A stretch of 64,000 nucleotides of DNA from Dendrobium chrysotoxum. Its lineage: Eukaryota > Streptophyta > Magnoliopsida > Asparagales > Orchidaceae. The stretch is from assembly GCA_019925795.1 (NCBI GenBank), contig CM034307.1, positions 21,845,197-21,909,196 on the forward strand, written 5' to 3'. Shown here piece after piece: positions 22,821-36,024 of this stretch. Position 1 is the stretch's first letter. Every line of letters starts with the position of its first letter. Made by a program: the position numbers and the translations under genes. The notes beneath the pieces were generated by a model, which saw only the letters and a program-made list of their open reading frames with translations, was not told where the DNA came from and ran no database searches.

Positions 22821-23509
22821 GTATTTAGGCGCTTGTCTTGATTTATCCTCTAAATATAGGCTCTACATCTTAATAAAGGGATTCCATTTGATAAGCAAGC
22901 TTGTCTTTCTCTTTTGACGACGAATCTCAACATAACTCCACAGTTTTGAACTTTCCAAGTTAAAGTCTTTATTAAAAAGTTAATTCAATTGCAACAAGTA
23001 TATCCAATCATCTATATCTTGATTTGCTGTGAAGCATTTACAGAAAGGAAAATTTTATAAACCTCTGCAATTTTTTTATTTTTTTATTAATAAAAATAAG
23101 TTTACAACATCTTTGCAAATAAGGATAATAGTTTGTTTATAAACTAGGGCAATTATCTTAATACCCATACACATATACGAGGGTCCCTTGCTATCCTGAC
23201 TTCGGTTTCTAAAAGCTCTGATATATATGCATAGTCTTCTTGAAAATATGATGTTACTATTCAGAATTTTTCTTAAACCAACTTGTCTATTATTTGTCAA
23301 TGAAATTAGTACAATTAAAAGCAATTGTAGAAAATTGATCAATGGAAAAGCAAAAATAAAATTACAACATATATCATTGTTTTAAGAGCCACATTTTTGA
23401 GGGAAAGAACCCTATGAAACTTCATGTAAAGTTTTTTACGTGAATTTCAATAAATTTTTGAGAGTGATGATATATTTTTTTTTCATTTCTGTCACTCTTT
23501 GCATTTTTG

Positions 23510-23741
23510 GAGAAAAGTATCAAAATAGTCCTTTGACTTTTTATGAAAGATCAAAATTATTCTCAACTATATTAAAGTTCATTTTGGTCACTCAAGTCTT
23601 TAAAAAAGAATCAAAATAGTCTCATGGTAGGACTATTTTTGTTCTTCTTTAAAGAGTTAAGAACCAAAATGATTATTTAATATAGTTGAGAATTTATTTG
23701 ATATTTCATAAAAAGTAAGGGACCATTTTAATCATTTTCTC
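23510..23741. mobile_element. Fold-back MITE, copy A
   Basis: 232-bp near-palindrome. The left arm begins gagaaaagtatcaaaatagt and the right arm ends attttaatcattttctc; the two halves are inverted copies around 23625 (ctcatggtaggac). Shared phrases with copies B and C are gactttttatgaaag, ctatattaaag and ggaccattttgg. Nothing coding. Such elements can be transcribed into long hairpin RNA. Confidence 0.82.
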
Positions 23742-25700
23742 GATAATTTACGGCCTCAACATTTGAGGCACCAAATTGAGAGACTAGATCACTAATATAT
23801 ATAACGATGGGATGATCGTCTGGAGCAAATATCTCGGATGGATTTGGGACATCTGAGAAAGGCTCTAATTACTACACATTATCTACAGTAGCTTCTATAT
23901 TTTGCATGCAAACCAAATCAGAGGAAGTCAAAAACTACAACCATTACTTCAGAAGTTTTGTTTTTATTAATTGAGTATTCCCCACTATCTTGATTTTTAG
24001 GGGATGTTCGCAATTATGGGAGTTCCTTGAAACATGTTGACTAGTTGTAAAATATTTTGCAAGAAGAGCAATATGAAAGAATGCCTTCAAAATAAGCCTT
24101 TCTCTAGTAGCTACGATCAGTGGAACCAATTCAAATTTCTCTCTCCAAAGGGATAATAATGTCCATTTTGAGCAGTATCTTAGCCAATAATTGCCTGAAT
24201 AGCTTAGTAGTAGTAGTGTCTACTTGAAAAATTTTACTAAACAGTGATCCATGAGACCATGAAATCCAAAGTTGAGGAAAAGCAATTTAAATTGGAGTAA
24301 TAATTGGTTCCTCGAAATAGTCAAGTGGGGTGACCGCTCAATCATCCATAGTTAGAACCCATCCACATGGCATGATTTTCTTGAGAATAGTCTTGAATAA
24401 TTTTCTTCTAGGGATTACTTGATAAGAATATGATGAGAATTAGTAATTCCAATTGAATAAACCTTGCAGTAATCTCTATTCAGCCATGAATTTACGATCA
24501 ATATCCATATTGGAATGGCCCTGGAAAAACATGCTAATAAGGGTGAATAACAAGGAGATGCCAATTCAGAGATTTGTTCATAAAAAAAAATGGGTGTTGG
24601 TTTATTTAGATGGAAAGATGGTAGTTTGGGTTATATTTGCTTAAAATTTGGTTCAAAATATCTTGGTAATCCAGATGAGACATCCTGAAGACCAGAAATA
24701 TCATCCCCCCTAACAACCTCTGAAAAAACCAGGAGCACAAGTTAAGCGAGATTCGATCGTGGATGAAATCCTATATGCAAGGGTGGCAATAAGGGAATGA
24801 AAATACCTGAGGAGTTGTTGGTCGAATATATGAAATTGATACCCGGGGAATGATCATAAGCTAGTGGAAGTATGGATGCATGATGTCGTACGTGAGATGT
24901 TGAATATAAATTAACAAATGCTAGCCAGATTGAATCAATAGGAGAGCCATCCTAGGTGTTGAGCCTAGAGAGCAATAATTTTGATTATGGATGCTTAGAG
25001 GCGATGGAGGCCAGCAATAAAGACATGACACTAGATGCGAGGATGATCAAAATTGCATAGGGAGTGTTGGACACACGAGTGGACCATGCGTAAGAAGGCA
25101 TGGATTTCGAATGTGAGAGATGGCACTTTGCGTGAGGTTAGGATATTTTCAATTTTGTGCCCAGGTGAGCGGTTATAATACTGGTATTATGGGTCAGGTG
25201 AGCACAGAGAGTGCTGGCCAAAACATTCTAAGTGAGAGTGAGGGCGTTGGTTAAAATCACAGGATACGAATGAGAACACAAGTGAGGCCAAGCTTAGACA
25301 GGGGTTCTGCTAGGGAATGCTTGTGGGTGACACACCACCTGTAAGGGTTGTGTGAGGTAGAGATGAAATAGATCTACATGTCTACTGACATAATCATTAT
25401 GTCTAACCATACTGGTTATTTTATGTACACCCCAGATGTACATATTATGGTTTTGAATCCAAATATATTTGCTAAGGTTTTGAAAAATGCCTCTTTCTAT
25501 GTGTCTCCACCACATAATGCAAGCTCTCCAATACAGTTATACTTCATTGGTGATATGGTGAGCTTGCAAACAATGGCGCTTTAAGGCTAATATTATAGCA
25601 AGGTTGTCGACGCTAATGTGAGCTCATTAATCGCAGAAACATCTACGACGTCAATGACATTGCAAGCTCAGGCTAACATTGTTTTATGTGCAGTAATGTT
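23742..25700. other. Unassigned intron sequence
   Basis: No family recognised. Short open stretches (24453-24644, 25378-25584) look like chance frames. Ordinary AT-rich intron DNA. Confidence 0.5.
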
Positions 25701-25719
25701 CGCTGGCCAATGTTCTTCA

Positions 25720-27647
25720 ATGTGTGGTACTACACCATGTAGTGCTTACGAGCGATCATGCTTAAATGAGAGGTTTTATCAACTCATAGAAGCTCATGGG
25801 CATGATTGCATCTTGAGTTATCGCCAACTTAGGCAAACTTGCCATTGTTCATGCAAAGGGAGCGTGGGCTCTAAAAAATTGACTTCTGTGTGCCTATGCC
25901 TCTTTTTGTGCTGATTTGAGGAGAGTTTTAACGAATTAAGCTTCATAGAAAATTTTCGGAAGGTAGATTAGATAGAGAAAAGAGACTAACAGATATTTCA
26001 TCATCAAATGCATAAACTTTAAGATCTGAGTTTTGTTTCCCTAGAGATGTATGCCCTTATAGTTAATTACCCATCTTGGTAACGAGAGAGCACTTTCGAT
26101 TAAGATTAGTCATTAAGCATGTATTTATATACCTGACATATCGTAGCAGCAGGTTTAGATTTTTAATATTAAAATTAGAAATTTATCACTATTTTCACTT
26201 AGATTGAATGATGGGGGAATGATGACGAACTCGATGAAGATCCCATGGTTCTGTTGCCTCGGATTGTCATGGTGCCTACTCTACTTAGTCAGAGGAGGTA
26301 GTTGACATAACTTGATTGAATGATCCTTGTTGGTAGTTATGAATTTCTTCATACATGGGTATCTTGTAGACATGGAGTGAATGCTTGTTTAAATGATAAA
26401 TTCAAGTCAACCTTAGCTTATAAAGGATTTTTTGTTCTATTGGTTCTATCTTATGATTCATTATTTAAGATAGATAGTTATTGGGAACATACAGGCTCTA
26501 GCTGTGATCGTAATATAGTAAAGCCATTGGAAAAAATCATTTGGTCAGAGGACACAATTATAATCGTTTACCATGTGGAGCAATTTGACCAAATTAGTTG
26601 TTTTGTGGGGCTGTTGGACCAAACAACCAATTAGAGGATCCCAGTTATAACTGTTTATCTTGTGGAGCCATTGGGCCTAATTGCCGATACCGTAAAATTG
26701 TTAGGCCAAATCATCGGTTAGATGACATTTACCACGTTGTTATTTGTAGTATATTACTTGAGAATGAATCTTAATGATATTTTCAATTGAATATTTACTC
26801 TTTGTGAGCTAAAGTTATTCTTAAGTTTATTGCCCTCACCAAACGGTTGTGGATGATGAATGATTTTTTGCTTTATGTTATTTAGGTGATAGCTTTCACT
26901 TTGAATGTTTGGTTTTTAATATATTTTGAATTTTAGAACTTTAAAAATTTTGAGAAGTGATCCCTCTAGTTGAGATTTGCTTTCAACATGACGATTACTG
27001 GGCTTTACATAATTCATATTTTGGTTATCTGAATTTTGTCAACTTTGCCCAATTGCTAACCGACAATCGGGTTCAATCTAAGTTTATATTACATTTTTAT
27101 AATAGGATCCTCTTAAATTGAGATTGGTTTTCAACATGACTATCATCAGGGGAACATTAAAGTCACTTAAAAAAAGTTCTGCTTTAATAAATTTTGGAGC
27201 TGTTTAAAAGGTTGAGTCTCATTTGGTTGATATTCACTTTTAATGCAGTCATTATCAAGTATTTAAATAGTACATATTTTTGTCATTTGAACCTTGTCGA
27301 CTTTGTTTACTCGCAACAGAGGATTATATTCGATGATTGATTTTTGCGAATCATTATACAAATGCTAAAACTGTGAGTTTACATTTTTATGATGAAATTT
27401 ATCTAAAGAAGTTTTGAAAGCCTCATGCGAACTTTAAAATTAAGAACCTTGTCTGCATTCATGATCGTGCATTCACGTGATAATTTATGGTGTATCGACT
27501 CCAAGACTGTCGAGGATTGAACTTAAAGTTTTAAATTTGTATTTAACTCATGCAGTCTTCTCAAACCTCAGATTTAGAAATTTGATGCAGTGGTTGGAGC
27601 ACATGCTGATTATTAATTTGAAAATCAGGATTTAAAGTAATTTGCTT
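25720..27647. repeat. 1.9-kb direct repeat, unit 1
   Basis: Degenerate partner of 27648-29396. Shared anchors: gatctgagttttg (26023 and 27937), ctacttagtcagaggaggta (26281 and 28214), acttgagaatg-like (26751 and 28586), ttgaaccttgtcgac-like (27290 and 29330). The offset drifts from about 1.83 to 2.04 kb because of indels. No coding capacity recognised. Adjacent head-to-tail copies of this length could be two LTRs or a tandem duplication. Confidence 0.6.
26490..26745. repeat. Internal subrepeats of about 60-75 bp in unit 1
   Basis: Three to four degenerate copies of a block of the type ataaccgtttatcttgtggag, a ccattgg-like segment, and ggtcagagga. Unit 2 has two copies at 28430-28560, so copy number differs between the units. 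Confidence 0.55.
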
Positions 27648-29396
27648 TTGATCCCACGCAGCCTTCTGATACTTTTGTATGAGCGTGTTAGCACGTTTGT
27701 TAGAGCACACACATGGCCTTTATGTGCATCTTTTTCGATACCTTTGCATGATGTACTTGTACGATTCTTTGGTGCATCTGCACTTGTGGGCTCCAAAAAT
27801 TCGGCCCCCAGCCTCCCCACTACTGCTTTTCGGGGGAGTTTTAACTGATTAAGTTTTGGGGTAAATTTTAAAGGCAGATGGGTTTGTAGATAAGACACTA
27901 CCCACAGATTTCGCCCTCATTTTGCGAGGACTTTATGATCTGAGTTTTGGTTTCCTATAGCCGCAAGCCTCTATAATTAATTACTCCTCCCGATAACGAG
28001 AGAGAACTTTCAATTAAGGCTAGTCGTCGATCAGAAACGTAGGAATACGTGTTATCTGACATATAGTAGCAGCATAGGCATTTGGAATGTGAGATTAAAT
28101 ATTTAAAATAGAAATTTCACAATCTTATATTTAAAGTGGATGGTGGGGGAATGAATGATGGACCCGATCAAGATCCCATGGTTCCCTCATCCCGAGTCAT
28201 CGTGGTCTCTGGTCTACTTAGTCAGAGGAGGTAGTCGAACCAACCTGACAGAAGGATCCTTGTCGGCAACCATGGGTTGCTTCGTCCAAGGGTACCTTGT
28301 AGACCTAGGGTGAGTATTTGTCTAAGGGGATAAATTCGAATTCACCTTAGCTAATAGAGGGTTTTGTGCCTTATCGATTATATCCTATTGATTCATATCT
28401 CAAGGATTTGGTGTCAATAAGGAACGTATTGGCTCTGGCCATAACCGTTATTTAGTGGTGCCATTTGATGGCAAAATCACTCGGATCAGAGGGCCCCGGG
28501 TCATAACCATTTATCCTGCGGTGCCATTTAGCGGCAAAATTGTCGGTCAGAGGACACGTACCACATCCTTACTGGCAGGAGATTATTTGAGAATGGATCC
28601 TATTAATATTTTTGACTAGGCATTAGCTCTATGTGAGCTGAAATAAATTGTAATTTGTGCACTCGACAAACTGTTGCGGAGGGTGGATGAATTTTGCTTT
28701 AAGTGTCTTATGGTTGGATTTCAGTTTTAAATATCTTGGAGTTTTGAGATTTGGAAATTTCTGTGGAGTTTTGGAGTTTTGAGAAGCCTTTGGGTGGCAT
28801 TTTGAAGATATTGAAATTAACCTCTCAAGTTGAGATCTACGTTCAACACGGCCATCATCAGCGAGCCCCATGCCGTGCCCGCCAGCAGGAGATAAAACAC
28901 TCGCCTTTTTAGATTGGTTGTGCCTAGTCATCAGAACAATATGTTGCTTCATATTAGATGACTCATGCATCTTGATACTCATAATCGTGAATAAATAAAG
29001 TGACTTGGTGCTTGTGCCTTCGGTTGTTGGTTATTCAAGAATAATTAGATGTGCCTTGGCCCTGCTTGGCAGCGTGCCTAGGAATTGGCTAACAGCGTGC
29101 CCAGGCCCTTGTTGCGAACGTGCCCATGAGCTTTCAAAAGTGCTAGGTTCAACTGTATTTTATCACTTGGACCTTGTTGAGTCTGCCAACTTGCTGACAA
29201 AGGCTTAGGTTCTTCGTTGGGTGTATGTTTTTATCAATGAATTTCTCTGTTCATAGGTCTTGAAGGCTTTATATGAACGTATAAAATAAATGTCTCGGTC
29301 GATGCCGTGACTGCATATTCGTTTGTTAGTTCGAACCATGTCGACTTCTATTTACCCGCGTTGGAGGATCCAGTTTGAATTTAAGTTTATTTTTTG
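27648..29396. repeat. 1.9-kb direct repeat, unit 2
   Basis: More GC-rich and less decayed than unit 1. It starts and ends near related words (tgatcccacgcagcc at 27648, tgacccgcgctgcatcc at 29394), consistent with head-to-tail junctions. It contains the two-copy subrepeat at 28430-28560 (gtgccatttgatggcaaaat and gtgccatttagcggcaaaat). No gene recognised. Confidence 0.6.
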
Positions 29397-31220
29397 ACCC
29401 GCGCTGCATCCCTAGACGTCACGTGTGTGAATACATCACACTCTCTGGCCCATGCGGGTGTGTGATTACACATGCCCTTCTGTGTATTTATGTGCATACA
29501 GATTACAGTACATGTGTGGGGGCATTCTAGACATTTGACGGGTCTTCTACGACGGGTCGTAGAAGTTCATCTTTTTTGTAGTTCTTTCAGCATTTGCCTG
29601 TGGATAGTGTATTGGATGCACGACCACCGTTCATTGAGGAACTTGTAAGCCTCAATAATCTTATTCAACTCAATGTTTAGGACCTGGTTGAATTGAGATT
29701 CACTCACTCCATCTCTGAAGATGATTTGATCTAGTTTTCTCTTCATAGAACTTGTATAGAGATCAATAGGCAACTCCCAGGTTATGCCATTATCATCATT
29801 TTTTTGCTATTGGCTTAAATGAAGAATCAATCATTTCAACCTTAGATGACTGCGTCTTTACTGATACCTTATATTTCAAAACCAATGGCCATCGCCCTGG
29901 ACTAACGGCTTGTTGTTTCTACCGTATATCAGATCCTTCTGGTTGCAAGGAATCAGTGCTTTTGACTGATATTAAGTGGTTGCTGATTATGAGACGGTTT
30001 AACGTCCACTGCATGTCGTTCGTCATTACCTTTGATCAAACTTCTATATGAAAGAGAACTCTCCTACATTTATTTGTAGATGCCTTTGCTTATATGTGAT
30101 GGGCCTCCTACAACAGTACCATTGAACCCTTTTGCTTGGAGAGAATTAGTGTAGTTGATTGATGAACCGTTGTATTTACCACTCATCACTATTCACGAGA
30201 GAACTAGTATAATTGCTTTCAGTTGATAATCGCCACTTATAGGTATACTGCTCTTCGTATGGAGGGTCTTCCGTACACCTACTGCTGTCACTTGTATATG
30301 GAATGTGTTTGTGGTAGTTCTTTTGCGTTGTGCTTCTTTCATGATGTTCATTGGTCGTTGCTTGTAGGCACATTATCATATTCCTCGTTCAATCATTGTA
30401 TGGATATCAACTTGATTGAAGAGCTTGGGCCACTTTAGTTTCATCACTCCTTGCCCCAATGATGATTCTCATTTGGATGAATAGGCTTGTTCATTAGTGA
30501 TTTATCATTTTAAGGTCGAATCCACAACTTAGTGACTTGTGTACTCTACTGAACATGCATCATCCATTTGATCTTGATTGAGTAACCATAATTTTCAATT
30601 AATGCTCGAATAAGATAAATCCTTTATGAACCCATTATGACTATCATTTGCTATTTGATTACATTTTCATTTAATTCCTATTTGCATGTTGTTATCTTTC
30701 CATGTAGTTCAAATTGGTCCAATATTATGTTCCTTTGCACTTAGTCCGTTTGAGTTCAAGTTATAGCACGATCTTTTGTAACTTTTATTTAAGTTTAAAT
30801 CGAGTTAAAGCTGATAATGCTATATACAAACAAAAGTGTTAATAAGTAAAATCACACTAAAAATAAAGCCATGCAAAGGACAAGGAATCTCTGTGTAGCT
30901 TTTCCTCCTTTTCCTTTGAAATGTGCAGAATGAATTCACGTGAGTGGGATGGGAATAAAGGCGGCTTTAATGTGAATAAAGCCAAGGGAAGGGATGTGTT
31001 GTTAGCAGTTCATAGGTTGGAAGCAATTGTTATAATTGAAAGGGGAGGTTGTTGTTTGGCTTCGAGAGAAATTTCTGTGAGGTTTCGTATAGGAAAGCTA
31101 TAAGCGCCAGAGGTCTTTGAGCCAGAGAAACGGATTTTCTTGCAACAGGTTGGGTAAGGGTCGATTTGAGATGTTGTAACGGCTATAGGAAGTAGAGCTT
31201 GGTAGTGGCGGTTCCGAGCC
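29397..31220. other. Unassigned intron sequence with one unidentified minus-strand ORF
   Basis: A perfect hairpin sits at 29546-29567 (cttctacgac, gg, gtcgtagaag). On the minus strand 29567-29773 encodes 68 residues with PIDLYTSSMKRKLDQIIF and ELNKIIEAYKFLNERW, amphipathic and helix-like. I do not recognise a family for it, and it lacks an ATG at the frame start. No other gene seen. Confidence 0.4.
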
Positions 31221-31224
31221 TCAC

Positions 31225-31945
31225 GTGGAAGGAGGCTTGCTGTTAAGGTATTGGCGGCATTTCGGACGCAACGGCGAAGTCCGTTTGTCAATCGGACGTC
31301 ATTTTGGTGCGGTCGAGCCTCATTTTTTCTCGAAATTCGGATTTCACCTCGGGATGCATGTATTGCCTCGAGATGCGTGTCGACCTCTTCGCACGTCTTT
31401 AATTTAATCAAATTAATTGTCATTCTTAGGTATTTAGAATGTTCTGAATGCAATGGTGGATTCACGATCAGACTTCATTTGGGCAGCGCCGGGTCCAATT
31501 TCCTTGATATATGCATTATCGCCTTGGGATTCGTGTCACTATCCCGGACAATCCCTTTTGGGTAAGTAAAATGCAGTTTTTTAAATATTAGGGATTTTTC
31601 GAATGCAATGGTGCAGTCCGTTTCACAATCGCAGGTCGTTTGGATAGTGTCAGATCTCTTTTCCCCGATATGCACGTTGTTACCTTGGGATTCGCGCCAC
31701 TACCTTGACCGATTCCAATTAATCAAATAAGATGTATATTTTGAATGTCAATGACGTTTCAAATGCAACAACAAAGTCCTTTCTGCAATTGGACGTCGTT
31801 TGGGCGACGTCGAGTATTAATTTCGGGTGTCGGTCATCCCTTTGGACTGATCTTGTAACTGCGAGGGGGCTCGACTTGGAGGAACTCGATGTCTTGATCT
31901 CAACGGCCCAGTCGGTTTGTCAATTAGAGGTCGTTTAAACCTTCA
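31225..31945. repeat. Tandem repeat array, unit about 160 bp, first array
   Basis: About five degenerate units with anchors at 31257, 31440, 31594, 31756 and 31892. The core reads like cgaatgcaacggtgcagtcc, then gtttgtcaatcggacgtcgt, then ttgggcgacgtcgag. Spacings are about 183, 154, 162 and 136. It is more GC-rich and CpG-rich than the flanks. The same family recurs at 37020-37440. Confidence 0.72.
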
Positions 31946-32136
31946 AGTGATATGTCGCGTCAATGCGCGCATTGCTCAAATCCGTCGATTTAACCCCACT
32001 TGTGTGTGGTTTCATGTGTAGGGGTCAACAACACAGTGCATGTGTATATTCTTGAATGTATTGACATGCTTTTTGATGCGTCAATGTGATGTGTTTGTAT
32101 GCATTTTGGTGCATATGCATAGCGTGTTCACACATT

Positions 32137-32154
32137 TAATTTGCTTTAAAACCT
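32137..32154. repeat. Target-site duplication, left (RTE copy 2)
   Basis: taatttgctttaaaacct at 32137-32154 against taatttagtttaaaatct at 35447-35464, 15 of 18 bases. It brackets RTE copy 2. Confidence 0.8.
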
Positions 32155-33066
32155 ACAACAACAACATCAAGCCTTTATCGCATTACGTGTGGTCAATTAA
32201 TGAATCCTTATTCACCAGTGTGTCCTGTTAAGAGTAAAATTCTCATTCAAATCTAATAAAAGATGTCATTTCTAATATTTTCTATCCAAGTCTTTATCTA
32301 TCTACCTCTACCTTTTCTTAACATAGGCCAAATCTAATACTTCTACTCTCCTAATCGGGTCATCGGAAGGTCGACATTTCATGTGATCAAACCATCTAAG
32401 GCGACTATCTAATCTTATCTGCCACTGAAGCTACTTCAACCTTTTCATGTATATACTCATTTCGCATTCTGTCTTTAAATGTAAAGCTACTCATCCACCT
32501 GAGCATCTTCATCTCTGCAATACTTAACTTTTTTGCTTCTCTTTTATTGGCCAACATTCTGCTCTATAAAGTATTGTAGATCTTGCCACCATCTTATAGA
32601 ATTTTTCTTAACTTTGTGGGGTAATATTCTATCACACAACAGGCCCGATGAATTCCTCCACTTCAACCACCCAACTTGGATTCTACTAATAATATCCCCA
32701 TCTATTTTACCATCACTCTGAATAATATATTCGAGATATCTAAAATGTGAACTCGTGTTAATGTCTTGGTCGCTTAAAGTCTCAATCCCCTAACTAGATC
32801 TATATATTACAACTATAATTATACTCCACGTATTTGGTTTTAGATCTACTCAAACTAATACCTTTAGACTCTAAGGTTGGCCTCCATAATTCATGTTTAC
32901 CTTCAACTCCCTCTCTAGTCTTATCAACAAAAATCATATCATCAGTAAAAGTATATACCTGGGTACATCCTTTTGCATATGTTTAGTAAAAACATCCATG
33001 GCTAAAGCAAAATGATATGTGCTTAAAGTTGATCATTAATGTAATCCAACTGAAATAAAAAATTTG

Positions 33067-33312
33067 CTAGGTCAAATCACCTTTTGTTTGAATATAAGTA
33101 TCAACTCCTACATACTCATCTTTAATGACTTGAAAATAAACATTATTAATTCCTTTCTTTTTTAGAACTCTTCGGAGCACTTCTCTTGAAACTTTATTAT
33201 ATGCTTTCTCTAATTCAATAAATATCATCCGTAGATCCGTTTTATTCTCTCTATACTTCTCCATCAAACCTTTCAATAAATGTATAGCTTTAATAGTAGA
33301 CCTACTTAACAT
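33067..33312 (-). pseudogene. RTE copy 2 reverse transcriptase fragment
   Basis: 81-residue open piece with RSTIKAIHLLKGLMEKYREN and ELEKAYNKVSREVLRRVL, the same region as 1019-1420 in copy 1. The catalytic-Asp position of the family motif D-x-E-K-A-Y-D reads E-x-E-K-A-Y-N here, so it is mutated. Confidence 0.82.
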
Positions 33313-34419
33313 GAATCCAAATTGATTTTGAGGAACATTAGGATCACATAGTAAGCTATGCTCAATAACTCTCTTTCATAGTTTTTAAGTATAACACATT
33401 ACTTGTTTCTTCTATAATTCACTCACTCTTGTGCATCACCTTTTTTCTTAAAAATGAGAATCAACACACTTCTTTTTCACTCATTTGATGTCTTTTTTAG
33501 TCTTCAAAATAATATTGAAATGTTTTGTAAGCCAAGACATTCATTCATCTCCTAACCATTTTTACACCTTTATTGAAATATCATAAGGTCTAATTATTTT
33601 TTCGTACTACATTTTCTTTAAAGCCTCTTTAACTTTGGTTTTACTAATATTTCAATAAAATAAAAATTTTTTTATTTTCATTTAGGGTTCTAAGGCCACT
33701 AAAGTCAATCATATTCTCACAATCTTCATTGGAAAGCTTATCAAAATATCTCATCCATTTTTATTGAATATCCTATTCTAATAAGAATACTTTTTGATTT
33801 TCATGCTTAATGTATTTTACTTGAACTAAATTCTTACTTATTCTATCTCTTTATTTGGCTAACTTATACGTACATTTTTTGCTCTCCTTAGTATCTAATA
33901 TGTTACATCTAAATCAATTTTTATAACAAAATTCTTTATTTTTTATCTTTTCTTGCACATTCTAATTTCACCATCAACTATTTTTATTATTAGGAGGTTT
34001 TTGTTTGATATCCTAAGCACATTCTTTACAACATTCTTGATATCAATGATTCACTAGCTACTTTTTATTACATAACATTAGCTTTCTCATGTACAGTCAA
34101 AATCCTAAGATGTTGAGTCTTATTCTTAAAATTATTTTTGTTAGTTTTTTTATATTACGACATCTAATCCTAAGGCAACATTTACTTTATTTTTCATATT
34201 TTGTCCCTTCCTCTTAAAGTCCAAAACTAATAAGTGATGTTGGGTACATAAACTTTAGCTGGGAATAACTTTACAATCTTTGTAATCTGAATGATCTATT
34301 TTTTTTTTCAAAATAATCTTTCTAAATTTTATTATATTCCTTCTTATAAGTGATGAGATCCTCCTCTCTTTTCTTAAATAAGATGTTAGCAATTATAAAA
34401 TCATAAGCTAGAGAAAAAA

Positions 34420-34540
34420 TTAATATGATATTTTACCACCTTCATTAGTCGCTTCAAATTCATAGCCAACATGAATGTTTTTCAAATCTTCTATATCTCT
34501 ATCAACATATTCATTTAAATCTCCTCTAATTAAAACTTTT
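34420..34540 (-). pseudogene. RTE copy 2 endonuclease fragment
   Basis: Short stretch with RGDLNEYV and ATNEGGK, the region just before the block seen at 2175-2504 in copy 1. It is cut by the fold-back MITE at 34546. Confidence 0.7.
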
Positions 34541-34545
34541 TCTTT

Positions 34546-34780
34546 GAGAAAATGATCAAAATAGTCTCTTGACTTTTTATGAAGGGCTAAAATGGTCCCC
34601 AACTATGTTAAAGGACTATTTTTGTCTCTCAACTCCTTAAATAGGAATCAAAATAATCCTACTATGGGACTATTTTAATTTCCTTTTAATGACTTAAGAG
34701 ACCAAAATATTTCTTTAATATAATTGGGGGTCATTTTGGTCCTTCATAAAGAGTCAATAGATCATTTTGGTTATTTTCTT
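34546..34780. mobile_element. Fold-back MITE, copy B, inside RTE copy 2
   Basis: 235-bp near-palindrome of the same family as copies A and C (gactttttatgaagggc, ccccaactatgttaaagg, then the inverted half). It interrupts the endonuclease region of the LINE, so it inserted later than the LINE. Confidence 0.85.
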
Positions 34781-35446
34781 AATATCTTTTGTAATAATTT
34801 TTCTAATTCATTCCAAAATTTAAATTTTTGAACACATCCAAATCTACTTGAGTAGCATAACCATTTATAATTTTAATAATCTTAGCATCAACAATAATTA
34901 TTAAATTTATAATTCTATTTTTAATTATATTAGTTTCTTCAACATTATCCTTCAAACTCTTATCTATAATCACACTTATACTATTTCTAGTATGACTCCT
35001 ACTTGAATACTATTGTTTAAATCATAAACTATCAATCTCCTTAGGCTTTTCTCAAATCCATTTAGTTTCCTAATCGCATATAATATTTATCTTCTTATGA
35101 ATCATAATATTTATTAATTCCATTAATTTGCTATAAGAGACTTATATTCTATGTTTTTATCTTAATTCTAGTTTTATGGACTATCTTCTTTGCCAACATT
35201 CGTTCATGTTGTGGAAACTCTTGCTTATTTGACATTGTACCCCGGTTCCAGTGCAGCGGCACTTGTACACCTCTCACTTTATTCAGGCCATACAGCTCGT
35301 CGTTTATATGGATCTCCCTAGCATTAACATAATGTATTAAATGATTTATGTCATGATTATTCGATAAGTTTTATGTTGGCTATCGACTACCTAATGCAAA
35401 CTTTGACTTTTCTTATCCAGTGCTTGGGACCTAAAAACATTAGTGT

Positions 35447-35464
35447 TAATTTAGTTTAAAATCT
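35447..35464. repeat. Target-site duplication, right (RTE copy 2)
   Basis: Partner of 32137-32154. Confidence 0.8.
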
Positions 35465-35960
35465 ATTATTTTTAAATGATATCACACTTTTTGGTGCTAC
35501 TATGCACTTTTTGTGGTAGTCGTGCACTTTTCCAAGCGGCGTGCTTTGTTAGATTGTTGCATATTTTTCAAGGCAGTGATATGCTCTCATGGTGATAGTA
35601 AACTTTTTAACTTTTTGGGGCTATCATATGTTTCTCAAGGTTGTTGCATGCTTCTTGAGGCACCCTCATGCTTCTCAAGGTAGCATGCTTTGGTTTAAAT
35701 CCCACCACGCTACAAAAAGGACATATGGGTTGTCGGTACCTGCTTGAAGGCTTGCAAGCTTTCCCCACCGTGCTACAAAAAGCGCGAATAGGTACTTATA
35801 ATTATCCACGCCACATTACAAAAAACACATGCAAGGCTTACTCGTTGCGTATGAGTTCCACGTATAGGGGCCTGCTTGTCACGCCGCATGCATCACCAAT
35901 GGGATTTTGAGGTATTTATGGGTTTACGAGCTTTTTTTAAATTTTATGACCTTTGGTTTT

Positions 35961-36024
<64 letters not shown>

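Larger units (their letters stand above)
32155..35446 (-). mobile_element. RTE-type LINE, copy 2, complete span, decayed
   Basis: 3292 bp on the minus strand, aligning end to end with copy 1. The 3' end has caacaacaacatcaagcc (complement of the TTG tail) and the 5' end has ctatcgactacctaatgcaa, as in copy 1 at 3194. It includes a fold-back MITE of about 235 bp at 34546-34780, so the LINE itself is about 3.06 kb. Stops and frameshifts are far more frequent than in copy 1. The longest surviving piece is RT at 33067-33312 (IELEKAYNKVSREVLRRVL). The polymerase box reads FTDD at 32938-32949, keeping both Asp residues. Confidence 0.9.

Noticed and set aside
30176..30438. Overlapping ORFs on both strands, one with HDVHWSLLV resembling a C48 protease motif
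   Set aside because: A single short match without the other catalytic motifs; too weak to call a Mutator-type ULP1 fragment.
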